Of a stretch of 64,000 nucleotides of DNA, positions 18,684 to 27,900 are shown piece after piece. The notes under the pieces were generated by a model. That model saw nothing but the letters and a program-made list of their open reading frames with translations. It was not told where the DNA came from and did no database searches. The stretch lies in assembly GCA_964470555.1 (NCBI GenBank), contig CAYYDG010000019.1, positions 53,851 through 117,850 of the forward strand. The letters run 5' to 3'. Position numbers and translations under genes: made by a program. Position 1 is the stretch's first letter. Every line of letters starts with the position of its first letter. The stretch comes from RBC074 sp964470555 (GTDB lineage Bacteria; Acidobacteriota; Blastocatellia; RBC074).

Positions 18684-19394
18684 CTACCCGACAAACTTGT
18701 AGCCCATTCCGTGAACCGTCAGGATGTAAATCGGATGGCGAGGATTTGGCTCCAATTTCTGACGCAGCCAGGCGACGTGAACGTCCACCGTTCGCGTCGT
18801 CGGCATCGCGTCGTAGCCCCACACTTCGTTCAGCAACTCGTCGCGGGACAACGTGGCTTCGCGGTGTTCGATGAAATACCGCAGCAGTTGGAATTCTTTG
18901 GCTGAAAGTTCGATCTTTTCGCCATCGCGATCAACTTCTGCGCGACGAAAATCAATCTTGATCGAATCGAATTGGTAAGTCTCGGCAGAAGAAATTGCAG
19001 GAATCGTTGCCGGCGTAGCCGCCCGGCGTAACAAAGCTTCGACGCGAGCCAGCAGTTCCATCATCTCAAAGGGTTTGGTCAGGTAATCATCCGCGCCCAG
19101 CTTCAAGCCAACAACTTTATCCACAATCTGCCCACGAGCTGTCAGCATCAAAATCGGCGTCGTCACATTCCGCTGCCGCAAATCTCGACAAACGTCAAAG
19201 CCATTCTTTCGCGGCAACATCACATCCAGAATAATCGCATCAAAGGCTTCATTCCCAGTGGCTGCTGAAGCACGCTCCAAACCTTTCTCGCCATCGCGGG
19301 CGGATTCCACTTGATAGCCTTCGCTGGTCAGCCGGTCGGTCAGCGTCAAAACCAAACCCGGTTCGTCTTCAACCAGCAGAATTCGTTTGCTCAT
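18684..19394 (-). CDS. OmpR-family response regulator
   Basis: A 236-aa protein. The receiver domain has acidic residues VEDE, the phosphorylation site D57 (ILDVMLP), the TAR switch (LTARG) and the KPF lysine (YLTKPF). It is followed by a winged-helix Trans_reg_C domain (KEFQLLRYFIEH, TRTVDVHVAWLRQKL). It is the downstream member of a two-gene operon with the sensor kinase, whose last 26 nt overlap its start. The pair probably controls envelope genes, perhaps the divergent secreted proteins from 21.6 kb; that target is inferred. Confidence 0.92.
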   Translation of the reverse strand: MSKRILLVEDEPGLVLTLTDRLTSEGYQVESARDGEKGLERASAATGNEAFDAIILDVMLPRKNGFDVCRDLRQRNVTTPILMLTARGQIVDKVVGLKLGADDYLTKPFEMMELLARVEALLRRAATPATIPAISSAETYQFDSIKIDFRRAEVDRDGEKIELSAKEFQLLRYFIEHREATLSRDELLNEVWGYDAMPTTRTVDVHVAWLRQKLEPNPRHPIYILTVHGMGYKFVG

Positions 19395-21387
19395 ATATTT
19401 CCTGAGTAACCTTTGCCGTCACAAATTCCTGAATTGTTGCGATTGGCAAAAGCAAAGTGAATTGACTGCCTTGACCAGCGTTGCTGGAAACCAGCACTCG
19501 CCCTTGATGCTCGCCAACAATGTGTTTGACCAAACTCAATCCCAGGCCGTTGCCGTGAATCTGGCTGGCGACGACTTCTTTGCCACGATAGAACGGTTCG
19601 AAGATATGCGACAGTTCGGATGGCGCGATGCCCAGCCCTCGATCAGAAACTTTGATCTGCACTTCTTCGCCGTTGTCGGTTTTGACGGATTCGGCGCTCA
19701 AGCCAATCCAACGACTGTCGCCGCTGTATTTCATCGCATTGTTCAGCAGGTTTTGAATCGCGCGACTCAAGGCCGCGGCGTCGGCGTTGACCATTGGCAA
19801 ATCAGCGGGAACGTTTTTCTCAAGCTCGAAACCGCCTTCGACCAGTTGGAGGTGACAAGCAGCCACAGCGTCTTCAATCACGTAGTTCAAATCCGTAGGC
19901 CGCAGTTCATACGTTTTACGTCCGGATTGCGCTCCGGCAAATTCCAACACCTGTTCGACCATTCCCGTCAAACGGCGACCTTCGTCGCGGATCAATCCGC
20001 CGTAGCGTTTGATCTGGTCGCGGTTGTCAATTACTCCATCCGCCAGATTTTCTGCCGCTGAACAAATCACCGCCAGTGGTGTGCGAAGCTCGTGCGAAAC
20101 TCCGGCGACAAACTCCATTTGTTGCGCGGCCAATCGTTCGGCGCGACGGCTGGAAATTACGATGAAGCCGACGCTCGCCCCCAACAGAAGCAAAATGCCA
20201 AAACTGATGGCCAGATTACGACGGCGAACATTGCCCACCGCCGCTTCCAACGAACCATCACGATGTTTGACCAACAATCGCCAACCGCCATCTTCAGACA
20301 TCAATCCTGGTAAATGCTTCGGCAAGCTGAATGCCTGTTCGACGCTTTCTACTTTCTGAAGTTGATTGTTCTGGCTGACCACATCGGCTCGTGTCACGCG
20401 CACGGCATATCCTGTCGAGCTTGATGTCGTTCCGGGCGCAGGCGGCGAGACAGGTTCAGGCGGAAGAGGAACAGACCCAACGCTACGAATCATTATGCGG
20501 TCAGCATCGTCCAAACGAATTTTGAAAAAACTCGTTTGCGCATCGCTTTTCTCGAAATCGTTCAGCGAAGGCGAAGCGCTGGATCGGTAAATCAGGTTCG
20601 CCGGATCGTTGCGCCGAACCACTGCCAGATTGAATTCGCTGTCGCCGTCTACCGAAAAGTATCGTTTAGCCAACGAAGGCAACAGTTCGGTTGTGATGAA
20701 CTCTTCGTTCAACACGACCACAGTGTTGATGGATTTCCGTTCCAGAACGGGAGGCAGATTGGGCAGATGCGCATCGGGAATGACCAGCGCAGGAATATCG
20801 TCGGCAGTCACACCGTTTTGAATCTTCAGGAAAAAGCCTTGTCCTTTGCCGAGCATTTTCAAGTTGTCTTTGCCGTTGAAGATGCTGCGAATGGTAGCTT
20901 GCGCGGCTTCCTTAGATTGGCGTTGGGCTTCGAACCGCTGACGCAATTGCAGCAGCTTGTCCGGCCAATCGCTCGATTGAAACGTTCCCGAATCGGGATC
21001 GAACACCGCCAACGCCAATTTTCCGCTGGCGTCATCTCCGATTCGATACACATTGCTGATGAGTTTGGTTTTCGGATTCCCTGCCGCCCAATGGCTGTAT
21101 CGAGCCGCAAAGACAGGCGACACCAAATCGTTCGGCGCGTTGGTTGGCTGCTTCAAATCAGGTTCGGTCAGGTTTTGAATCTGCGTGTAAATGACCGTCA
21201 GTTCGCGGTCGAAATCCGAACAAAATCGTTCGGCGCTTGTTTTCAAATTCGCCTGCATGCGTTCGCGTTCGGCGGCGCTGACTTCGCCCAACCAGCGATA
21301 TTGCAACACCGCCAGCAATGGCAACAGAACCAACATGGCTGCCACCAGCGACCATATCAACCAGGTTTTTTGCTTCCAGAATTTCAT
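19369..21387 (-). CDS. Two-component sensor histidine kinase
   Basis: About 672 aa from the ATG at 21387, which has the SD gaggggag just upstream; the open frame to 21462 is not used. A first membrane helix (LIWSLVAAMLVLLPLLAVL) is followed by a large periplasmic region of about 330 aa and a second helix (SFGILLLLGASVGFIVI). Then come HisKA with the phospho-acceptor His (GVSHELRTPLA) and HATPase_c with N box (NLLNNAMKYS), GLGIAPSEL, FEPFYRG and GNGLGLSLV. The periplasmic sensor region is unusually large and I do not recognise a domain in it. It overlaps the response regulator start by 26 nt. Confidence 0.92.
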   Translation of the reverse strand: MKFWKQKTWLIWSLVAAMLVLLPLLAVLQYRWLGEVSAAERERMQANLKTSAERFCSDFDRELTVIYTQIQNLTEPDLKQPTNAPNDLVSPVFAARYSHWAAGNPKTKLISNVYRIGDDASGKLALAVFDPDSGTFQSSDWPDKLLQLRQRFEAQRQSKEAAQATIRSIFNGKDNLKMLGKGQGFFLKIQNGVTADDIPALVIPDAHLPNLPPVLERKSINTVVVLNEEFITTELLPSLAKRYFSVDGDSEFNLAVVRRNDPANLIYRSSASPSLNDFEKSDAQTSFFKIRLDDADRIMIRSVGSVPLPPEPVSPPAPGTTSSSTGYAVRVTRADVVSQNNQLQKVESVEQAFSLPKHLPGLMSEDGGWRLLVKHRDGSLEAAVGNVRRRNLAISFGILLLLGASVGFIVISSRRAERLAAQQMEFVAGVSHELRTPLAVICSAAENLADGVIDNRDQIKRYGGLIRDEGRRLTGMVEQVLEFAGAQSGRKTYELRPTDLNYVIEDAVAACHLQLVEGGFELEKNVPADLPMVNADAAALSRAIQNLLNNAMKYSGDSRWIGLSAESVKTDNGEEVQIKVSDRGLGIAPSELSHIFEPFYRGKEVVASQIHGNGLGLSLVKHIVGEHQGRVLVSSNAGQGSQFTLLLPIATIQEFVTAKVTQEIYEQTNSAG

Positions 21388-21540
21388 GACGACTCCCCTC
21401 GACGCGCGGCATCTTAGCACAGCAAAACCGGCCTGAAATCGCTGCAATGGCAGATTTAACATCCTTTACAAACTCTTTGCCGCAGCTTAACCAACTTTAC
21501 CCATTGGTCAGCGAATATGATTGCGCGAAACGAGGCAGAA

Positions 21541-21624
21541 CAAGCTGTCAGCCTGTCCCGGTTTCGCCAAACATTTATCAAAAGCCAGTCGTCAATACGC
21601 CTGGCAGATCAAACTGACAGCTTG
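21541..21624. promoter_or_regulatory. 11-bp inverted repeat in leader of secreted-protein gene
   Basis: The copies caagctgtcag (21541-21551) and ctgacagcttg (21614-21624) are perfect inverted repeats 62 nt apart. They sit between the divergent sensor-kinase gene and the 294-aa secreted-protein gene, ending about 25 bp before its ATG. They could fold into a leader stem or be paired regulator sites. Confidence 0.35.
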
Positions 21625-21648
21625 ATCTACAACTTCAGAGGAGAATTC

Positions 21649-22533
21649 ATGCGAGACAAAGTTTTGATCGCGCTGTTGTTCGCGGCGGTCGTGATGGCGG
21701 AACTGTTTCCCAACGCCAGCGCCCAGGAAGCCGCTGACAAAGCACAACAAATTCTGGCAGCGGCGCGCGCAGCCATCGGTGGCGAAAAATTGAAATCGCT
21801 GCAAACCCTGAGCGTCGAAGGCGAGTTCCGTCGCACAATGGGGCCAATGGAAACTTCAGGCAGTTTCAGCGTTGACCTGATGACGCCGGATAAAGTGCTG
21901 CGAGTGGAAACCATGAACATGATGGGCAACATGGAAATCACGCGGCTTGAATGTTTGAACGGCGACAAGGTGTGGGAAGATCAGCAGCAAAGCGGCACAG
22001 GAATGGTCATGATTCGTCGCGGCGGTCGCGCCAACGACCCCAAAGCCGGTGAAGACCTGATTCGCGCCGAAGCACTGAGAACCAGTCTGGGCTTTTTGCT
22101 GAGTTCCCCATCCACACTTCAAACGGCGTTTTCTTACGCAGGCGTAGCGGAATCGCCCGATGGCAAAGCCGATGTGCTGGATGCCAAATCTCCGGTTGGC
22201 CCGGCTTTGCAATTGTATTTCGATCAGAAAACCCATCGCCTGCTGATGCTGACATACAAAGGCAAACGCCCACGCATGATTACTCAAACTCGCACGGACG
22301 GTCCGCCCAGCGAAGAAGAATTGCAAAAACGCATCAAGGAAGCGGAAGCAGAAGCCGCCAAACAGCCGGATGTCGAATATCAAACCCGCTATTCAAACTA
22401 CAAGGAAGTGAATGGCATTTGGTTGCCGCACACTATTTCCAAAGGTATCGAAAACGAAACCAGCGAAGAAATGACCGTCACCAAAGTGAAGATCAACCCT
22501 TCGCTCAAGCCTGAGAAGTTTGTGAAGAAATAA
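21649..22533 (+). CDS. Secreted LolA-like/unknown periplasmic protein
   Basis: About 294 aa from the ATG at 21649, with the SD agaggag just upstream. A signal peptide (VLIALLFAAVVMAELF...ASAQ) precedes a region (AARAAIGGEKLKSLQTLSVEGEF) typical of LolA-like antiparallel-beta proteins that occur singly or attached to M16-type proteases in Acidobacteriota. The body carries a Glu/Lys-rich stretch (EELQKRIKEAEAEAAKQ). No catalytic motif is visible. A terminator hairpin follows. It may be regulated by the divergent two-component system; that is positional inference. Confidence 0.7.
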   Translation: MRDKVLIALLFAAVVMAELFPNASAQEAADKAQQILAAARAAIGGEKLKSLQTLSVEGEFRRTMGPMETSGSFSVDLMTPDKVLRVETMNMMGNMEITRLECLNGDKVWEDQQQSGTGMVMIRRGGRANDPKAGEDLIRAEALRTSLGFLLSSPSTLQTAFSYAGVAESPDGKADVLDAKSPVGPALQLYFDQKTHRLLMLTYKGKRPRMITQTRTDGPPSEEELQKRIKEAEAEAAKQPDVEYQTRYSNYKEVNGIWLPHTISKGIENETSEEMTVTKVKINPSLKPEKFVKK

Positions 22534-22549
22534 TTCCTCCTGGATGATT

Positions 22550-22580
22550 TGGCTGCTGTCACAAGGTGGCAGCCATTTTT
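22550..22580 (+). terminator. Rho-independent terminator
   Basis: The stem tggctgc (22550-22556) / gcagcca (22569-22575) with a 12-nt loop is followed by a short T-run (22576-22580), shortly after the LolA-like gene. Confidence 0.65.
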
Positions 22581-22661
22581 CCAACCTGTGAATCCGCCTG
22601 TCATTAACTGCTTTTTTGCTGCTGAACCCAATAATTGACGCAACCCGGAGGGAGAAGAACG

Positions 22662-25094
22662 ATGAAAAAACGCGACTCACTTTTGCTCAAGCAACTGGCG
22701 ACTTTTTTGCTGGCCATTGGTCTGGCGTTACCGGCCTTCGCGCAAACGCCTGCTCAACCCGTTTCAACGATTGACGCGGCGATTCGCACCGAAGCTGTCG
22801 AAGGCGCAATCAAAGCATTGAACGATGCGTATGTGTTTCCAGAAGTCGCACAGAAGATGGAAGCTGCGATCCGGGAACGGATGCAGCGCAAGGAATACGA
22901 CAACATCACCGACGCGATGCAATTCGCGGCCAAACTGACCAGCGATTTGCAAGCCGTCAGCAAGGATAAGCATCTGCGCGTTGTGCTCAGCCAGGCTTCG
23001 CGCTTTGGAATGAACCAGCAGCAACAACGCGAAGCCGCCATCAAACGAAATTTCGGATTTGAAAAAGCCGAACGGTTGAATGGCAACATAGGCTATCTGG
23101 ATTTGCGCGGCTTTGAACCGGCAGCGCTCGCTTCGGATACGGCAGCAGCGGCCATGAACTTTATGGCCAATGCGGATGCGCTGATTTTCGACTTGCGGCA
23201 GAACGGCGGAGGTTCGCCGGATATGGTGGCGTTTCTGACCAGCTATTTGTTCGACAAGCGCACGCATTTGAATTCCATTTATTCGCGCCTGACGAATCGA
23301 ACCGAAGAGTTCTGGACGCGAGAAGATGTGCCTGGCAAAAAATTCGGCAACAAACCTGTGTTTGTGTTGACCAGCAATCGCACTTTTTCCGCCGCCGAAG
23401 AATTCACATACAACCTGCAAAACCTGAAACGCGCGACAATCATCGGCGAAACCACAGGCGGCGGAGCGCATCCTGTACAAGCGCGTCCGTTGGGCAAACT
23501 CTTCACCATCACTGTTCCATTTGCGCGTTCGATCAATCCAATCACGAAAACCAACTGGGAAGGCACGGGCGTCAAACCCGACGTTGCGGTTTCGGCAGAC
23601 AAGGCTCTGAAAGTCGCTCATCTTGCGGCGCTCAAAGCAGTGGAACCAACCGTCACCGATGCTCGGTTGCAAGAACAATTGAAGGGCTTGATGGCCAGCC
23701 TGCAAAATGAAGTCGGCGATGTTGCTTTGCCCGCAGCACAACCGGCGCGATCACAAACCGCAACGAATGCTACGCAAACTCAAGATGTGAAACTGCCGGA
23801 TACCGCCGCTGGAAAAACATTTGCCGAGTTTTTGAAAGCCTTCAATACGGGCGATCTGGAAACGATGAAACGCTTTCATCGCAATCACGGCAATCCCGAA
23901 GACAACGCCGAACAGGATGTCGGAGCGTTCAATCAAACAGGCGTGCTGACGTTGCACAGCGTCGCCAATTCCACCAACACGGAAATTTCCGTCATCGTCA
24001 AAGGCAGCAAGTCAGACCGCTGGTTGAAATTCACATTTGCCGTGGATGCCAATCCGCCTCATCCAGTCAGAGACATTCGCGTGCAACCGACTGAAGCTCC
24101 GAGCGGTGAAAAAACACAACCAGCTTCTCCACGCAAAAGCGAATCGGAATTTCTACAAGGACTTTCCGGCTGGCTCGACAAACAATCTGCCGAAGACACC
24201 TTCTCCGGCACGGTTTTGATCGCCAAACAAGGCAAACCGATTTTTCAAAAAGCCGTCGGCCTGGCGAACAAGGAAACCAAAGAACCGAATCGGCTGGACA
24301 CCAAATTCAATCTTGGTTCGATCAACAAAACCTTCACGCGAATCGCCATCAACCAATTGATCGAACAAGGCAAACTGGCTTGGGAAGACCGGCTAGGCAA
24401 ATTCCTGCCGGATTACCCAAACCAGGAAGCGAAAGAAAAGGTCACCGTCAAACATCTGGTTGAGATGCAATCCGGCATAGGTGATTTTTTCGGCGCGAAA
24501 TACCAGGCGACGCCGAAATCCAAAATCCGCACGATCAACGATTATTTGCCGTTATTTGCCAGTGACAAGCTGGCGTTTGAACCAGGAACCAAACGCGCCT
24601 ATTCCAACGGCGGCTACGTTGTGCTCGGCGCGATCATAGAAAAAGTCACCAACCAGAGTTATTACGATTACGTCCGCGAACACATTTTCAAACCTGCCGG
24701 GATGACCAACACGGACTGCTTTTTCAGCGACGCGAAAACTCCGAATCTGGCTGAAGGCTATCGTCGCAACGAACGCGGCGAACGAGTCAACAACCTGGAC
24801 ACTCGCCCGGCGCGCGGCAGTTCAGCGGGCGGCGGATATTCGACGGTTGAAGACCTGCTGAAATTTTCAACGGCATTGCTGGGTAACAAATTGCTCAGCG
24901 CCGAAACTACTCGACGATTTGTCGGCGGTGGATTGGGCGTTGCGGGCGGGGCGCCAGGCATCAATTCGGAACTGGAAATTGATCCGGCCAGCGGATACAC
25001 GATTGTGGTCATGGGAAATTACGATCCGCCGAATGCCGCCAACGTCAGCCGTCACATTCGATCAATGCTGATGCCCGGCAACAAAGACAATTGA
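22662..25094 (+). CDS. Fusion: S41 peptidase, NTF2-like linker domain, class C beta-lactamase-like hydrolase
   Basis: About 810 aa. The ATG at 22662 has a strong SD (ggaggga). A signal peptide (FLLAIGLALPAFAQ) is followed by an S41 (tail-specific protease) domain with IGYLDLRGF, DLRQNGGG and the nucleophile region TFSAAEEFTYNLQ. A middle segment (FAEFLKAFNTGDLETMKRF) has NTF2/SnoaL-like character. The C-terminal third is a serine beta-lactamase/D-Ala-D-Ala peptidase-like domain with SxxK (GSINKTF) and YxN (YSNGGY). The usual third HxG-type motif is degenerate (VAGGAPG). Both hydrolase units are predicted periplasmic. The family role is digestion of peptides or cell-wall fragments. A TonB receptor gene follows, suggesting a degradation-uptake pair. 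Confidence 0.88.
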   Translation: MKKRDSLLLKQLATFLLAIGLALPAFAQTPAQPVSTIDAAIRTEAVEGAIKALNDAYVFPEVAQKMEAAIRERMQRKEYDNITDAMQFAAKLTSDLQAVSKDKHLRVVLSQASRFGMNQQQQREAAIKRNFGFEKAERLNGNIGYLDLRGFEPAALASDTAAAAMNFMANADALIFDLRQNGGGSPDMVAFLTSYLFDKRTHLNSIYSRLTNRTEEFWTREDVPGKKFGNKPVFVLTSNRTFSAAEEFTYNLQNLKRATIIGETTGGGAHPVQARPLGKLFTITVPFARSINPITKTNWEGTGVKPDVAVSADKALKVAHLAALKAVEPTVTDARLQEQLKGLMASLQNEVGDVALPAAQPARSQTATNATQTQDVKLPDTAAGKTFAEFLKAFNTGDLETMKRFHRNHGNPEDNAEQDVGAFNQTGVLTLHSVANSTNTEISVIVKGSKSDRWLKFTFAVDANPPHPVRDIRVQPTEAPSGEKTQPASPRKSESEFLQGLSGWLDKQSAEDTFSGTVLIAKQGKPIFQKAVGLANKETKEPNRLDTKFNLGSINKTFTRIAINQLIEQGKLAWEDRLGKFLPDYPNQEAKEKVTVKHLVEMQSGIGDFFGAKYQATPKSKIRTINDYLPLFASDKLAFEPGTKRAYSNGGYVVLGAIIEKVTNQSYYDYVREHIFKPAGMTNTDCFFSDAKTPNLAEGYRRNERGERVNNLDTRPARGSSAGGGYSTVEDLLKFSTALLGNKLLSAETTRRFVGGGLGVAGGAPGINSELEIDPASGYTIVVMGNYDPPNAANVSRHIRSMLMPGNKDN

Positions 25095-25174
25095 CCATTA
25101 GCCATTGCCCATTGCCCATTAGCCGACAGGGTAAAACTTTTACCCAGAAAGACAATGAGCAATGCGTAATGGTC
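25093..25174. repeat. Nested imperfect hairpin with tandem heptamers
   Basis: The outer arms (25093-25113 and 25154-25174) are 21 nt long and match at 18 positions. Inside them is a perfect 8-bp stem gggtaaaa/ttttaccc (25129-25145). The left arm contains a tandem cattgcc heptamer. It lies between the hydrolase fusion and the TonB receptor gene; it is probably a terminator or an interspersed palindromic repeat. Confidence 0.6.
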
Positions 25175-25226
25175 ATGGGTAATTTTTTGAAAGAGCCAGA
25201 AAAAATTGTTCAGAAGGAGCGAGGAT

Positions 25227-27848
25227 ATGAAGCCGTGTTTTAGAGCTTTGAATTTGGCGCTGATGGCATTGCTGGCGATTCAGCCTGTGTTGGCGCAAAT
25301 CAAAAAATCTGCTGACGCCAGTCTGCGAATCACCGTCGTTGACCCAAACGGCGAAGCGATTCCGAATGCTCGCGTGCTGATTGCCAAACAAACCCAGGAA
25401 GCTATAACCGGTTCGCGCGGCGAAGCCGCGCTCACGCAACTGACAACTGGAAAAGTCCAGATTGATGTCTCAGCCAACGGTTTTGCCACTCGCATAATCA
25501 AGGATTTCAACCTTAAACCCGGCGCAAATCAGATTGAAGTAAGATTGCAAATCGCCGCCGTCGAAGAATCCGTTGTCGTTGAACAGGACAAACGCGAAGC
25601 CAAAACCGATCCGCGCGGCGATGCGTTCACGACCATTCTTACGGCAGAACAAATCGCTGCCTTGCCCGACGACCCGGAAGAATTTGAACAGGCCATTCGC
25701 AACATGGCTGGCCCCGGAGCAACGTTTCGCGTCAACGGATTTCGCGGAGGCAAATTGCCGCCGAAAAATCAGATTCGGGAAATTCGATTTCGCACGAATG
25801 CCTACGCCGCCGAAAGCCATGAATCGTCATTCATGAGCGTGGACATTTTGACCAAACCCGGCATTGACAACTGGCACGGCAGTTTCAATTTCGGATTTCG
25901 TGACGAATCGCTGAACGCTCGCAATGCTTTTGCGCCGTTTCGCGCGGCAGAGCAAAATCGCCGCTTCGGATTTGAACTTGGCGGGCCAATCTGGAAAAAC
26001 CACACATCGCTGTTTCTGTCTGCGGACGGCGTGAATTCATTCGAAGCGAGAACGATTGTCGCGGCTTTGCCCGATGGCAAATTCTTCGACGTGAATCGGC
26101 AACCTTGGCGCACGTTGAACATGACTGCGCGGTTGGAGCACTTACTTACTAAAACTCACACTGCCCGTGTGGAATATCAGCGCAACTCCACACGGCGCGA
26201 CAACCTTGGAGTTGGCAATTTCGATTTCCCTGAACGCGGCTACACCAGCGACAGCGCCGAACACATCGCGCGCTTTGCCGATTCGGGAGTCGTCGGCAAA
26301 AAACTGTTCAACGAATTCCGCTTTCAAGCTCGCTGGCAAAACGTCGCTCTGGATTCGCTGTCAGATGCGCAGACGATTCAAGTTCTGAATGCCTTCACTC
26401 GCGGCGGCGGACAGATCAACAGTTCTCGGCGCGAACGTGAATTCGAGATCGCCGACAATCTGGACATCACATTCAAAAAGCACACCGTCCGCACGGGGCT
26501 GCAATTGGAAGCGTCGAATTTTCACAGCGACGAGCTTCGCAATCTGAATGGCACATTTATCTTTTCCAGTCTGGATGCCTTCAACGCTGGCCGCCCGACG
26601 ACTTACACGCAACGCCGCGGAATCGGCCAGGTGGATTTCAATCAATATCAATTCGGCTGGTATGCACAAGACGATTGGCGCGTCGCCAAAAGCCTGACGT
26701 TCAGTTATGGCTTGCGCCACGAAATGCAAACCAATCTGCGCGACAAAAACAACGTCATGCCGCGCATAGGTTTTGCGTGGTCGCCATCGAAAAAAGGCAA
26801 TTCGGTGATTCGAGGCGGCGCGGGAATTTTTTACGACTGGTTCGCTTCGGAAACTTATGAACAGGCGCTGCGCGTCAACGGGCAGCAACAAAGCGACCTC
26901 ATCATACGCGATCCTGGATTCCCGAATCCTTTTTCCGGCGGAACTTCGGTCGTCCTGCCCGCCAGCCGAATTCAAATTGATCCGAATCTGCGAATGCCTA
27001 AAATTCAACGTGCTTCGGTCGGCATTGAGCAAACCATCCCCGGCGGTTTGCGTGTCATGTCGCATTACTTTTTCACCAAAGGTTCGCACCGGTTGCGCGG
27101 ACGCAACATCAACGCCCCGTTCAATGGCGTTCGCCCAATTCCTGATGCGGGCAACATCACGCAAATCGAATCGTCTGCCAGTTCGACCAGTCACACGTGG
27201 ATCGTCAACATGAACTGGTTCAAGATGGGCAAATTCATGCTTGGCGCGAATTATTCGCTGTCGAAAATCACAGATGAAACCGACGGCGCACTGAGTTTGC
27301 CCGCCAACAACTTCGAACTCAGAGCGGAACGCGGGCCGTCGCTTCAAGACATTCGCCATCGTTTTTTTGCGATGGGCAATTATCGGCTGACCAAATCACT
27401 GGGCTTGAGTTCGATTTTCCAGGCAAGCTCCGCCGCGCCGTACAACATCACCACAGGATTTGACGACAACGGCGACACGATCATCAACGACCGTCCGTTC
27501 GGCGTGAGTCGCAACAGCGCACGCGGCGCGGGAATGTGGGATATGAGTACACGACTGAGTTACAGCTTTGGATTCGGTAAAGCGCCCGAAGCGCAAGGCG
27601 CAGGCGGCCCGCAGGTTCGTGTCATTCGCGGAGGTTCAGACAGCGGCGACATGCTCGGAGCGATGAGCGGAATGCCGGGACAACAACCCAAACGATTCCG
27701 CACGGAATTTTTCATCCAGGCCACCAACCTGTTCAACAACGTCAACCCAATCGGATTTTCCGGCGTGCAGACTTCGCCCTTTTTCGGCCAGCCGATTGCG
27801 GCAATGCCTGGGCGAAGACTGGAAACCGGGATGCGGTTCAGCTTTTAG
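25227..27848 (+). CDS. TonB-dependent outer-membrane receptor with carboxypeptidase-regulatory-like domain
   Basis: About 873 aa. The ATG at 25227 follows the SD agaaggag. A signal peptide (ALMALLAIQPVLAQ) leads to an Ig-like CarboxypepD_reg domain (LRITVVDPNGEAIPNARVLI), then a plug-like region (FRVNGFRGG, AAESHESSFMSVDILTKPG). The rest is a beta-barrel with alternating aromatic strands ending in Phe (GMRFSF), as outer-membrane barrel proteins do. This architecture is strongly expanded in Acidobacteriota and Bacteroidota, where it imports oligosaccharides, peptides or metal chelates. The ligand is unknown. It follows the secreted hydrolase fusion, and both may act on the same polymer. Confidence 0.88.
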   Translation: MKPCFRALNLALMALLAIQPVLAQIKKSADASLRITVVDPNGEAIPNARVLIAKQTQEAITGSRGEAALTQLTTGKVQIDVSANGFATRIIKDFNLKPGANQIEVRLQIAAVEESVVVEQDKREAKTDPRGDAFTTILTAEQIAALPDDPEEFEQAIRNMAGPGATFRVNGFRGGKLPPKNQIREIRFRTNAYAAESHESSFMSVDILTKPGIDNWHGSFNFGFRDESLNARNAFAPFRAAEQNRRFGFELGGPIWKNHTSLFLSADGVNSFEARTIVAALPDGKFFDVNRQPWRTLNMTARLEHLLTKTHTARVEYQRNSTRRDNLGVGNFDFPERGYTSDSAEHIARFADSGVVGKKLFNEFRFQARWQNVALDSLSDAQTIQVLNAFTRGGGQINSSRREREFEIADNLDITFKKHTVRTGLQLEASNFHSDELRNLNGTFIFSSLDAFNAGRPTTYTQRRGIGQVDFNQYQFGWYAQDDWRVAKSLTFSYGLRHEMQTNLRDKNNVMPRIGFAWSPSKKGNSVIRGGAGIFYDWFASETYEQALRVNGQQQSDLIIRDPGFPNPFSGGTSVVLPASRIQIDPNLRMPKIQRASVGIEQTIPGGLRVMSHYFFTKGSHRLRGRNINAPFNGVRPIPDAGNITQIESSASSTSHTWIVNMNWFKMGKFMLGANYSLSKITDETDGALSLPANNFELRAERGPSLQDIRHRFFAMGNYRLTKSLGLSSIFQASSAAPYNITTGFDDNGDTIINDRPFGVSRNSARGAGMWDMSTRLSYSFGFGKAPEAQGAGGPQVRVIRGGSDSGDMLGAMSGMPGQQPKRFRTEFFIQATNLFNNVNPIGFSGVQTSPFFGQPIAAMPGRRLETGMRFSF

Positions 27849-27860
27849 TCGCCCGAAATT

Positions 27861-27900
27861 GTGTTTGAATGCAGAGTCAGGCCTTTCTGCATTCAAGCAC
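27861..27900. terminator. Hairpin between convergent TonB-receptor and DUF2272 genes
   Basis: The arms ttgaatgcag and ctgcattcaa form a stem around the 3' end of the minus-strand DUF2272 gene, just past the receptor stop codon. Both genes could use it. Confidence 0.45.
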
